NCBI RefSeq assembly: GCF_000559085.1
Contig: NZ_JALN02000001.1
Location: 3,348,001 to 3,412,000 of the forward strand
Length of the DNA: 64,000 nucleotides
Direction: 5' to 3'
DNA from: Mycolicibacterium aromaticivorans JS19b1 = JCM 16368
GTDB taxonomy: Bacteria; Actinomycetota; Actinomycetes; Mycobacteriales; Mycobacteriaceae
In this document: positions 56,161 to 63,269 of the stretch, piece after piece
Layout of the letters: each line of letters starts with the position of its first letter
Numbering within the stretch: the first letter of the stretch is position 1
The notes under the pieces: model-generated
What the model was told of the DNA's origin: nothing
Databases searched by the model: none
Seen by the model: only the letters and a program-made list of their open reading frames with translations
Position numbers and translations under genes: made by a program

Positions 56161-57143
56161 CAGCACCAGATGACAGCGAGAACAGCAGGCCCATCTCGGT
56201 GGCCGAGCTGCTCGCGAAGAACGGAACGATCGGCTCTCCGCCGGTCGGGGGGCGCCGCCGTCGTCGTCGCGGCAACAGTGACGCTGTGACTGTCGCCGAG
56301 TTGACCGGTGAGATCCCGATCTTCCGGACCGGCGAGATGCCCGTCGTGCGCGAGGACCACGTCGCCGAGGAGCCGGTCGAGCCTGAGCCTCCCGCTGCGC
56401 CGCCGGCCGCCACCAACGGCTCGGCCGCCGCGACCGAGGTGGTCGACGACGAGGCAGCAGAACACGAGGAACTCGAGGACGAAGCACCGGAGCGGCCGTT
56501 CGACGGACCGCCGCCGCGCTCGGAGCGCCCGCTGCCGCGGCGTGAGCCGGGCCCGGAGCGCGCGTATGACCCGCGCCCGCTGCGCCGGCCCGAACCCACC
56601 CCCGTCGACGAATCGGACTCCGACGCCGAGCAGATGGCGTTCGACCCGGTCGACGAGGCGGCGCCGGTGCTCGACCTGACCGCCGACGAAGAGGTCGACG
56701 AGGCCGCCGAGCTGCAGTCCTATCTGCGGTCCTCCGCCGGCGCCCTGTTCAGCGGCCAGACCGTCGCGGACGACCTCGCCCGCCGCGGTGTGGCCGTCGA
56801 CGAGCACGACGGCGACACGCCCTCGGCAGACCTCGACACCCAGGCCGACCACGCCGAGGACCGGCCGCGCGAAGGCAAGCTCACCGCACTCTGGCGCGGG
56901 CTGCTGGTGGCCGGTCAGTCGATTTTGGCCGTCGCGTTCGGTGCCGGGCTCTTCATCGCGTTCGACCAGCTGTGGCGGTGGAACAACATCGTCGCGCTGG
57001 TGCTTTCGGTGTTGGTCATTCTCGGTTTGGTGATCGCCGTCCGAATCGTCCGTAAGACCGAGGACATCGCCAGCACGCTGATCGCCGTGGCGGTCGGTGC
57101 GCTGGTGACGCTCGGACCGCTGGCGCTGCTGCAATCGACCTGA
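56157..57143 (+). CDS. Conserved membrane protein with long acidic N-terminus (Rv0497-like)
   Basis: A 328-residue protein. Start EPISVAELLAKNG-like (SRPISVAELLAKNGTIGSPP), repeated acidic/Pro/Arg-rich low complexity to about residue 240 (EHEELEDEAPERPFDGPPPR), then three membrane helices (GLLVAGQSILAVAFGAGLFI, IVALVLSVLVILGLVIAV, ASTLIAVAVGALVTLGPLAL). VAELLA and VAELTGEIPI motifs recur in mycobacterial cell-envelope regulators. ATG 56157 overlaps the ppx stop (ATGA). Function unknown. Confidence 0.8.
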   Translation: MTAPDDSENSRPISVAELLAKNGTIGSPPVGGRRRRRRGNSDAVTVAELTGEIPIFRTGEMPVVREDHVAEEPVEPEPPAAPPAATNGSAAATEVVDDEAAEHEELEDEAPERPFDGPPPRSERPLPRREPGPERAYDPRPLRRPEPTPVDESDSDAEQMAFDPVDEAAPVLDLTADEEVDEAAELQSYLRSSAGALFSGQTVADDLARRGVAVDEHDGDTPSADLDTQADHAEDRPREGKLTALWRGLLVAGQSILAVAFGAGLFIAFDQLWRWNNIVALVLSVLVILGLVIAVRIVRKTEDIASTLIAVAVGALVTLGPLALLQST

Positions 57144-57150
57144 TTCGTCA

Positions 57151-57996
57151 GTGCGCCCAGCCATCAAGGTCGGTCTGTCGACGGCCTCGGTCTATCCGCT
57201 GAGGACCGAGGCCGCATTCGAGTACGCGGCCGAATTGGGTTACGACGGAGTCGAACTCATGGTGTGGGCCGAAACCGTGAGCCAAGACATCGGCGCCATC
57301 GCCAAGCTCTCCCGGCAGTACGACATGCCGGTGTTGTCGGTGCATGCGCCGTGCCTGTTGATCTCCCAGCGGGTGTGGGGCGCCAATCCCATCCCGAAGC
57401 TGACCCGCAGCGTGCAGGCCGCCGAGCGGCTCGGCGCGCAGACCGTCGTGGTGCATCCGCCGTTCCGATGGCAGCGCCGCTACGCCGACGGGTTCAGCGA
57501 ACAGGTCGCCGAGTTGGAAAGCCGCAGTGACGTTCTGGTGGCAGTGGAGAACATGTTCCCGTTCCGGGCCGACAGGTTCTTCGGCTCCGGCGACCCGTCG
57601 ATCGAGCGGATGCGCAAGCGCGGCGGCCGTCCGGGGGTGGGCATTTCGGCGTTCGCGCCGTCGTATGACCCGCTGGATGGCAACCATGCGCACTACACCT
57701 TGGACCTGTCCCATACCGCGACGGCGGGTACCGACGCCCTGGAGATGGCCGACCGGATGGGTGAGGGTCTGGTGCACCTGCACTTGTGCGACGGCAACGG
57801 TGCCTCGACCGACGAACACCTGGTGCCTGGCCGGGGAACCCAGCCGACCGCGGAGGTGTGCCAGATGCTGGCCGCCAGCGACTTCACCGGGCATGTGATC
57901 CTGGAGGTCACCACCTCGGGTGCGCGCACCAAGGCCGAGCGCGAGGCGCTGCTGGTCGAATCGCTGCAGTTCGCGCGCACCCACCTGCTGCGGTGA
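57151..57996 (+). CDS. Sugar phosphate isomerase/epimerase-like TIM-barrel protein (Rv0498-like)
   Basis: A 281-residue xylose-isomerase-like/AP-endonuclease-2 TIM-barrel protein: KVGLSTASVYPLRTEAAFEY, GYDGVELMVWAETV, VLSVHAPCLL, metal-ligand-like LVAVENMFPF (Glu), YTLDLSHTATAG (Asp/His), HLHLCDGNG and VILEVTTSGA (Glu). Substrate unknown. Start codon GTG 57151, 7 bases after the Rv0497-like gene. Followed by the thioesterase and proC as in M. tuberculosis. Confidence 0.83.
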   Translation: MRPAIKVGLSTASVYPLRTEAAFEYAAELGYDGVELMVWAETVSQDIGAIAKLSRQYDMPVLSVHAPCLLISQRVWGANPIPKLTRSVQAAERLGAQTVVVHPPFRWQRRYADGFSEQVAELESRSDVLVAVENMFPFRADRFFGSGDPSIERMRKRGGRPGVGISAFAPSYDPLDGNHAHYTLDLSHTATAGTDALEMADRMGEGLVHLHLCDGNGASTDEHLVPGRGTQPTAEVCQMLAASDFTGHVILEVTTSGARTKAEREALLVESLQFARTHLLR

Positions 57997-58036
57997 GTGC
58001 CGCAGCGCGCGGAATTGTTGTGTGAGAAAGGCATTG

Positions 58037-58870
58037 ATGCACCCCCGGTTCGCCGACGCGATGATGTTGCACCCCGTCGAGGATGGTTTCGAGGCAAACC
58101 TCAACGAGCACTGGACAATTGGGCCCAAGATTCACGGCGGCGTGATGCTGGCGCTGTGCGCCAACGCCGCCCGGGCGGCGTATGTGCAGGAGTCCGGCGG
58201 GCTGGGGCGGAGCGACAAGGGAATGAACACAGCTGAACCGGTTGCGGTGTCGGCGGATTTCCTGTCCGCGCCGGATCCCGGGTCGGTTCGCCTGGTCACC
58301 AGCGTTCAGAAGCGGGGACGCCGAATCGGTTTGGTCGACGTCGCCCTCACCCAGGGTGGGCGCACCTGCGTGCGCAGCGTCGTCACCCTGGGCGATCCTG
58401 AACATCACGTCGAGCCCCTGCTGTCGGCCAATCCGGTGACACCGCTGATGAGCGTCGAGCCGCCGGAGCACATCGAGCCGATCGGCCCGGGCCATCCGGC
58501 GGCGGCGATCAACAATCTGGCGCGCGGCTGCGACATCCGCCCCGACCTGGACGAGACCCGAACCGAGTCCGGTGCGCCGGTGTTCAAGATCTGGGTGCGG
58601 CCCAAGGATGGGCCGGTGGACGTGTTGTTCGCGTTGATGTGCGGCGACATCTCGGTGCCGGCCTGCTACGCGGTGGGCCGCCGCGGCTGGGCGCCGACGG
58701 TGCAGATGACGGCGTACCTGCGGGGCATGCCGGACCAGGGTTGGCTGCGGGTGGCGTGCACGACCACCCAGATCGGCCAGGACTGGTTCGACGAGGACCA
58801 CACCGTGGTGGACAGTGCCGGACGCATCGTCGTGCAGACCCGCCAGCTCGCCCTGGTGCCCGCTCAGTGA
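58037..58870 (+). CDS. Acyl-CoA thioesterase-family protein (Rv0499-like)
   Basis: A 277-residue protein of the double-hotdog (TesB/4HBT_3) thioesterase superfamily: WTIGPKIHGGVMLALCANAA, PVAVSADFLSAPDPGSVRLV, TSVQKRGRRIGLVDVALTQG, then the second hotdog with PTVQMTAYLRGMPDQGWLRV and QDWFDEDHTVVDSAGRIVVQ. ATG 58037 follows the isomerase by 40 bases. Likely hydrolyses acyl-CoA esters; specificity unknown. Its stop lies at the start of the 49-bp palindromic repeat. Confidence 0.78.
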   Translation: MHPRFADAMMLHPVEDGFEANLNEHWTIGPKIHGGVMLALCANAARAAYVQESGGLGRSDKGMNTAEPVAVSADFLSAPDPGSVRLVTSVQKRGRRIGLVDVALTQGGRTCVRSVVTLGDPEHHVEPLLSANPVTPLMSVEPPEHIEPIGPGHPAAAINNLARGCDIRPDLDETRTESGAPVFKIWVRPKDGPVDVLFALMCGDISVPACYAVGRRGWAPTVQMTAYLRGMPDQGWLRVACTTTQIGQDWFDEDHTVVDSAGRIVVQTRQLALVPAQ

Positions 58871-58917
58871 CTTCGGCGCGCAAACCGCCGCTGGGCGAAC
58901 GAAAGCGCGCCGAAATC
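58869..58917. repeat. 49-bp palindromic repeat, copy 2
   Basis: Stem arms 58869-58880 and 58906-58917 (12 positions, one mismatch) around a 25-base loop; 43 of 49 positions match the copy at 20225-20273. It starts within the TGA of the thioesterase gene and precedes proC, so it may also be its terminator. Confidence 0.75.
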
Positions 58918-58938
58918 GTGGGGAGATCGAACGGCCGA

Positions 58939-58944
58939 TAGGGT
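58939..58944 (+). promoter_or_regulatory. -10 element (TAGGGT) before proC
   Basis: TAGGGT preceded by GA, 6 bases before ATG 58951, the same pattern as at lpdC; no Shine-Dalgarno. Confidence 0.5.
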
Positions 58945-58950
58945 CTGCGC

Positions 58951-59814
58951 ATGGCCAGAATCGCGATCATCGGCGGCGGCAGTATGGGCGAGGCGATCCT
59001 TGCGGGGCTGCTTCGGGCGGGCCGGCAGGTGAAGGACATCGTCGTCTCCGAACGCATGCCGGAGCGTGCCCGCTACCTGGGCGAGAAGTATTCGATCCAG
59101 CTGGCGTCGGTGTCGGAGGCGGTGGAGACCGCCGCATTCGTCATTGTGGCGGTCAAGCCCGGTGATGCCGAGTCCGTCGTGGCCGAGATCGCGGAGGCCG
59201 CCGCCCAGGCCGAGGGCGACAGCGTCGAGCAGGTCTTCGTGACCGTCGCCGCGGGGGTGACGATCGGCTTCTACGAATCGCGACTGCCGGCCGGATCACC
59301 GGTCGTCCGGGTGATGCCCAACGCACCGGCGCTGGTCGGTGCCGGCGTCAGTGCCATGGCGCCTGGGCGGTTCGCCACCTCTGAGCAGCTCGCTGACGTC
59401 GCGGCGGTGTTCCGCTGCGTCGGCGACGTGTTGACGGTCCCGGAGGGCCAACTGGACGCCGTCACGGCCGTCTCCGGTTCGGGGCCCGCTTACTTCTTCC
59501 TGTTCGTCGAAGCTTTGGTCGATGCGGCGGTCGCCAACGGGCTCGGGAGGGCCGTCGCGACGGACCTTGCCGTGCAGACCATGGCCGGATCCGCGGCGAT
59601 GCTGCTGGAACGTCTCGACAGTCAGCGCGCTGCCGGCGAAGACGTCGGCCTGGACACGTCGCCGGCCCGGCTGCGGGCGATGGTCACATCACCCGGCGGC
59701 ACCACTGCCGCTGGCCTGCGCGAACTCGAGAACGGTGGGCTTCGGGCGGCACTCGCAGCAGCCATCGATGCCGCAAAAACCCGCTCTGAGCAGCTAGGAA
59801 TTACATCAGAGTAG
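58951..59814 (+). CDS. proC: Pyrroline-5-carboxylate reductase
   Basis: A 287-residue P5CR, the last step of proline synthesis. NADPH motif IAIIGGGSMGEAILAGLLRA, FVIVAVKPGDAESVV, VRVMPNAPALVGAGVSAMAP, and the signature DAVTAVSGSGPAYFFLFVEA with MVTSPGGTTAAGLRELENGG. ATG 58951 has a leaderless -10. Full length. Confidence 0.96.
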   Translation: MARIAIIGGGSMGEAILAGLLRAGRQVKDIVVSERMPERARYLGEKYSIQLASVSEAVETAAFVIVAVKPGDAESVVAEIAEAAAQAEGDSVEQVFVTVAAGVTIGFYESRLPAGSPVVRVMPNAPALVGAGVSAMAPGRFATSEQLADVAAVFRCVGDVLTVPEGQLDAVTAVSGSGPAYFFLFVEALVDAAVANGLGRAVATDLAVQTMAGSAAMLLERLDSQRAAGEDVGLDTSPARLRAMVTSPGGTTAAGLRELENGGLRAALAAAIDAAKTRSEQLGITSE

Positions 59815-59872
59815 TTCAAAGAATTTCTGATGGATTGACCCACACCCGTCGCAGTAACCCCATCCGCCACGC

Positions 59873-59878
59873 TATTCT
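59873..59878 (+). promoter_or_regulatory. -10 element (TATTCT) upstream of the BldC-like gene
   Basis: TANNNT element 8 bases before the ATG at 59887, so the transcript would start at or next to that ATG, 67 bases before the annotated HTH gene. Confidence 0.45.
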
Positions 59879-59886
59879 CCTCGTGT

Positions 59887-60009
59887 ATGCACGGCTGGGT
59901 GCCAGCGGTGGGGAAGCCGCTGGAACTGCCCGTGCCTGACGGATTGGGTTGCGATGACGTCTATGAACGGGCCATCAGCGCGGGATTCGGCTGGAAAGTC
60001 GGCGCGTGA
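59887..60009 (+). CDS. Candidate leaderless 40-residue upstream ORF
   Basis: A short frame beginning MHGWVPAVGKPLELPVPDG and ending GFGWKVGA, terminated by TGA at 60007. It starts about 8 bases after a -10 element and overlaps the start of the BldC-like gene out of frame by 56 bases. A 7-bp hairpin (59902-59908 with 59917-59923) lies inside it. It could be a leader controlling the HTH gene or chance; conservation would decide. Confidence 0.3.
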   Translation: MHGWVPAVGKPLELPVPDGLGCDDVYERAISAGFGWKVGA

Positions 60010-60214
60010 TGCCGGCGCCGACAACCCGCCCGCCGCTCGAGCTCAATTTCTCACCGTCGCCGAGGTCGCCGCGCTGATGCGCGTCAGCAAGATGACGGTC
60101 TACCGCCTGGTGCACAACGGCGAGCTGCCCGCGGTGCGGGTGGGCAGGTCATTCCGGGTGCACGCGAAGGCCGTTCACGATCTGCTGGAGACGTCGTACT
60201 TCGACGCGGGCTAG
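59954..60214 (+). CDS. BldC-like/excisionase-type HTH DNA-binding protein (Rv0500A-like)
   Basis: An 86-residue MerR-like winged-helix protein: FLTVAEVAALMRVSKMTVYR, then LVHNGELPAVRVGRSFRVHA and KAVHDLLETSYFDAG. Residues 1-30 are a low-complexity arm. Actinobacterial BldC-type regulators bind direct repeats cooperatively (known for BldC). Located between proC and bS22 as in M. tuberculosis. ATG 59954; no clear Shine-Dalgarno. Confidence 0.88.
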   Translation: MTSMNGPSARDSAGKSARDAGADNPPAARAQFLTVAEVAALMRVSKMTVYRLVHNGELPAVRVGRSFRVHAKAVHDLLETSYFDAG

Positions 60215-60259
60215 CGAGCTCGTCGCGCAGGCGTTCATCGCACGCTAGCGAGCTCGTCG
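60210..60259 (+). repeat. Direct repeat of a 16-base GCTAGCGAGCTCGTCG unit
   Basis: Exact 16-base copies at 60210-60225 and 60244-60259, 34 bases apart. The first spans the stop codon of the BldC-like gene. Each contains the palindromes GCTAGC and CGAGCTCG. It lies upstream of the bS22 promoter region; it may be a binding site or a duplication scar. Confidence 0.6.
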
Positions 60260-60364
60260 GCAACAGGTCGTTTTCCGTTCCGCATGCCTGCTTAGGTAAG
60301 GTGTCCGGGACACAAGAAGCCTGCTCTCGTGCAGGCACTGCGAGGATTTAGGTAGCGGATTTTC

Positions 60365-60466
60365 ATGGGTTCAGTCATCAAGAAGCGGCGTAAGCGCATG
60401 TCGAAGAAGAAGCACCGCAAGCTGCTGCGTCGTACCCGGGTCCAGCGCAGAAAACTCGGCAAGTAG
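60365..60466 (+). CDS. Ribosomal protein bS22 (AURKAIP1/COX24 family, Rv0500B-like)
   Basis: A 33-residue, extremely basic protein: [20 protein letters not shown] followed by [13 protein letters not shown]. It matches the actinobacterial small ribosomal protein bS22 found on mycobacterial 30S subunits. ATG 60365 and TAG 60464-60466. A 6-bp hairpin (60319-60324 with 60331-60336) lies in its leader, and a strong terminator follows. Easily missed because of size. Confidence 0.95.
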
Positions 60467-60473
60467 ACGTCGC

Positions 60474-60514
60474 ACCCGGCCTGGCTCGGCCATCGTCGTC
60501 GAGCCGTGCCGGGT
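60474..60514 (+). terminator. Terminator hairpin after bS22
   Basis: ACCCGGC-ct-GGCTCG (60474-60488) pairs with CGAGCC-gt-GCCGGGT (60500-60514): 13 pairs with one small internal mismatch and an 11-base loop, followed by TTTC. It lies 7 bases after the bS22 stop. Confidence 0.75.
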
Positions 60515-60528
60515 TTCGCGCCGGCCGA

Positions 60529-60534
60529 TAGGCT
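60529..60534 (+). promoter_or_regulatory. -10 element (TAGGCT) before galE2-like gene
   Basis: GATAGGCT with 6 bases to ATG 60541; no Shine-Dalgarno. Identical to the lpdC, ramB and HadA-like elements. Confidence 0.55.
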
Positions 60535-60540
60535 GTGCTG

Positions 60541-61614
60541 ATGTCTTCCGGCGGTATCGACAACGAAGCCCCGCATTACCCGAAGGTCGTGCTGGTCACC
60601 GGAGCGTGTCGCTTCCTCGGCGGATACCTCACCGCGCGTCTGGCGCAGAACCCGCTGATCAACAAAGTCATCGCGGTCGACGCCGTCGCGCCCAGCAAGG
60701 ACTTGCTGCGCCGGATGGGCCGCGCCGAGTTCGTCCGCGCCGACATCCGAAACCCGTTCATCGCCAAGGTGATTCGCAACGGCGAGGTCGACACCGTGGT
60801 CCATGCCGCCGCGGCGTCGTACGCCCCCCGTTCGGGTGGGCGCGCCACGTTGAAGGAAATCAACGTAATGGGCGCCATGCAGCTGTTCGCGGCGTGCCAG
60901 AAGGCGCCCTCGGTACGGCGGGTGATCCTCAAGTCGACCTCCGAGGTCTACGGCTCGCACCCGCACGATCCGGTGGCGTTCACCGAGGACAGCAGTAGCC
61001 GTCGCCCGCCGGCGGAAGGGTTCGCCCGCGACAGCATCGACATCGAGGGCTATGCCCGCGGACTCGGCAGGCGCAGGCCCGACATCGCGGTCACGATTCT
61101 GCGGCTGGCCAACATGATCGGCCCGGGTATGGACACTGCGCTGTCGCGGTATCTGGCCGGCCCGTTGGTGACCACGATGCTCGGCCACGATGCGCGGCTG
61201 CAGCTGCTGCACGAGCAAGACGCGCTCGGGGCGCTGGAGCGGGCCACGATGGCCGGCAAATCGGGCACTTTCAACATCGGCGCCGACGGCGTGATCATGA
61301 TGTCGCAAGCGGTCCGGCGGTCCGGGCGCGTTGCGATTCCATTGCCGAATTCCGCGGTTTGGGCACTGTATTCGTTGCGAAGAGCGGGCCGGGCTTCCGA
61401 CCTCAACCGTGACCAGATGGATTGGCTGAATTACGGCCGGGTCATGGACACCACCAGAATGCGCTCCGAGTTGGGCTTCACGCCGAAATGGACGACGATG
61501 GAGGCGTTCGACGACTACGTGCGCGGCCGAGGTTTGACGCCGATCATCGACCCGAAATGGGTACGATCTGTGGAGAGTCGCGCGGTCGCCGTTGCGCAGC
61601 GGTGGGGCGGCTGA
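60541..61614 (+). CDS. galE2: NAD-dependent epimerase/dehydratase (GalE2-like, Rv0501)
   Basis: A 357-residue extended SDR. Rossmann motif VLVTGACRFLGGYLTARLAQ with VDAVAPSKDLLRRMG; HAAAASYAPRSGG; catalytic Ser in LKSTSEVYGSHPHDPVAF; and the YARGLGRRRPDIAVTILRLA region in which the usual YxxxK reads YARGL, so the catalytic Lys appears replaced by Leu. Epimerase activity is therefore not certain. Leaderless -10 supports ATG 60541. Followed by the acyltransferase, 29 bases away. Confidence 0.82.
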   Translation: MSSGGIDNEAPHYPKVVLVTGACRFLGGYLTARLAQNPLINKVIAVDAVAPSKDLLRRMGRAEFVRADIRNPFIAKVIRNGEVDTVVHAAAASYAPRSGGRATLKEINVMGAMQLFAACQKAPSVRRVILKSTSEVYGSHPHDPVAFTEDSSSRRPPAEGFARDSIDIEGYARGLGRRRPDIAVTILRLANMIGPGMDTALSRYLAGPLVTTMLGHDARLQLLHEQDALGALERATMAGKSGTFNIGADGVIMMSQAVRRSGRVAIPLPNSAVWALYSLRRAGRASDLNRDQMDWLNYGRVMDTTRMRSELGFTPKWTTMEAFDDYVRGRGLTPIIDPKWVRSVESRAVAVAQRWGG

Positions 61615-61643
61615 CAGGCCGATGGTGGGGAGAAGGTACCGAA

Positions 61644-62708
61644 GTGGCGGGTGAACCAAAGGCGAAAGTGATTCCGCTGCACTCGAATACGAGTCGAGTC
61701 GCGGCGGCCCGTCGTGCTGCGCAGCGCGCCGACGCGGCGCGCCGTCATCCCTCGCTGCTGTCCGACCCGGCCACCCGGGCCTCGGCGGAGGAGATCGCCG
61801 CCGTCGTCCGGGAGATAGACGCGCGGCGCGGTGCCAGTGGAATCGGGGTCGCCGAGGATGCGCCCAATGAACTGGCGCAACGCATTTCGGCCGTCGCGGA
61901 GTATGTCACCAAACGATTCACCGGTGATTATTCGGTCGACGAATTCGGGTTCGACCCGATGTTCAACAACGCGATCGTATTGCCTTTGCTCCGGCCGCTT
62001 TTCCAGAAGTGGTTCCGGGTCGAGGTCAGTGGCATCGAGAATCTGCCCAAAAAAGGCGCCGGCCTGGTGGTCGCCAATCACGCCGGAACGTTGCCGATGG
62101 ACGGGCTGATGTTGTCGGTGGCGGTGCACGACCACCACCCGGCGAATCGGGACGTCCGGTTGCTGGCGGCCGACATGGTCTTCGATATGCCGATGCTCGG
62201 CCCGATCGCCCGCAAGGCCGGCCACACCATGGCGTGCACCACCGACGCCCATCGTCTGCTGGCCGGCGGGGAACTCACCGCCGTCTTCCCCGAGGGCTAC
62301 AAGGGTTTGGGCAAGCCGTTCCGCGATCGCTATAAGTTGCAGCGGTTCGGCCGCGGCGGCTTCGTCTCGGCGGCGTTGCGCACCAAGGCGCCGATCATCC
62401 CGTGCTCGATCGTCGGGTCCGAGGAGATCTATCCGATGATCACCGACGTCAAGCTCCTGGCGAGGGTGCTCGGGCTGCCCTACTTCCCGATCACGCCGCT
62501 CTTCCCGTTGGCCGGGCCGGCCGGACTGATCCCGCTTCCGTCGAAGTGGCACATCGCATTCGGCAAGCCCATCGAGACGGCCAGCTACGACGAGGCCGCC
62601 GCCGACGATCCGATGATCACGTTCGATCTCACCGATCAGGTGCGCGAGACCATCCAGCAGACGCTGTATCAGTTGCTGACGAAGCGTCGCAACATGTTCC
62701 TGGGCTGA
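61644..62708 (+). CDS. Lysophospholipid/glycerophosphate acyltransferase-like protein (Rv0502-like)
   Basis: A 354-residue PlsC-family acyltransferase. The first 120 residues are an Arg/Ala-rich N-terminal extension. Catalytic HX4D in LVVANHAGTLPMDGLMLSVA, then AVFPEGYKGLGKPFRDRYKL (acceptor-binding EG) and IIPCSIVGSEEIYPMI. GTG 61644 has AGAAGG 9 bases upstream. Transfers an acyl chain to a glycerol or related acceptor; substrate unknown. Confidence 0.84.
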   Translation: MAGEPKAKVIPLHSNTSRVAAARRAAQRADAARRHPSLLSDPATRASAEEIAAVVREIDARRGASGIGVAEDAPNELAQRISAVAEYVTKRFTGDYSVDEFGFDPMFNNAIVLPLLRPLFQKWFRVEVSGIENLPKKGAGLVVANHAGTLPMDGLMLSVAVHDHHPANRDVRLLAADMVFDMPMLGPIARKAGHTMACTTDAHRLLAGGELTAVFPEGYKGLGKPFRDRYKLQRFGRGGFVSAALRTKAPIIPCSIVGSEEIYPMITDVKLLARVLGLPYFPITPLFPLAGPAGLIPLPSKWHIAFGKPIETASYDEAAADDPMITFDLTDQVRETIQQTLYQLLTKRRNMFLG

Positions 62709-62724
62709 GCCCGGCCACTGCGCG

Positions 62725-63231
62725 CTAGGTTTGCCTGCCCAGTGCCGCCGCGGCGATGGCCGCGACCTGAGCATTGGTTTCCTCGTCGCCGCCGGCTTCG
62801 CCGATCATTGTCACGACGGTCGTCATCACCGGTTTGCCATCTTCGTCGGTGACTTCGCTGCGCAATTCGCTGATCACCGTGCCGTGCGATTCGACAACCG
62901 AGTCCAGCCACGAATCGAAGAACAATTTGTCGCCCGCCACGATCCGGCGGTGGAATTTGATCTTCTGGTCCCGATGAATGACGCGGGCGATATTGATGCC
63001 GACGTCGAAGTTACGGAAGATGTCGAGCTGCACCTGGCGGCCCGGGATCGCGATGAACGTCAGTGGCGCCACCACGTCGGGGTAACCGGCGGCCTTGGCC
63101 GCCTCCTCGCTGAAGTGCAGCGGATCGTCGGACTGGATCGCCTTGGCGTACTCGCGGATCTTCTCGCGACCGACGAGGTAGTAATCCGGATAGCGGTAGT
63201 GGGTTCCGATGATGTCGCTGGCGATTGACAC
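62725..63231 (-). CDS. HadA-like (UPF0336) hotdog dehydratase subunit (Rv0504c-like)
   Basis: A 168-residue single-hotdog protein similar to the HadA/HadC subunits of the mycobacterial FAS-II beta-hydroxyacyl-ACP dehydratase: [40 protein letters not shown] and [20 protein letters not shown]. It lacks the HadB His-Asp motif, as expected for the substrate-binding subunits. TAGGCT lies 6 bases before GTG 63231. cmaA2, next to it in M. tuberculosis, is absent. Confidence 0.85.
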   Translation of the reverse strand: MSIASDIIGTHYRYPDYYLVGREKIREYAKAIQSDDPLHFSEEAAKAAGYPDVVAPLTFIAIPGRQVQLDIFRNFDVGINIARVIHRDQKIKFHRRIVAGDKLFFDSWLDSVVESHGTVISELRSEVTDEDGKPVMTTVVTMIGEAGGDEETNAQVAAIAAAALGRQT

Positions 63232-63237
63232 CCGGGG

Positions 63238-63243
63238 AGCCTA
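63238..63243 (-). promoter_or_regulatory. -10 element (TAGGCT) before the HadA-like gene
   Basis: Minus-strand GATAGGCT with 6 bases to GTG 63231; no Shine-Dalgarno. Confidence 0.55.
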
Positions 63244-63269
63244 TCAGCGGCTATTGCGCACGCTGTGAA

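Noticed and set aside
55185..57167. Minus-strand frame of 660 codons
   Set aside because: Antisense to ppx and the Rv0497-like gene; Arg/Ser-rich shadow.
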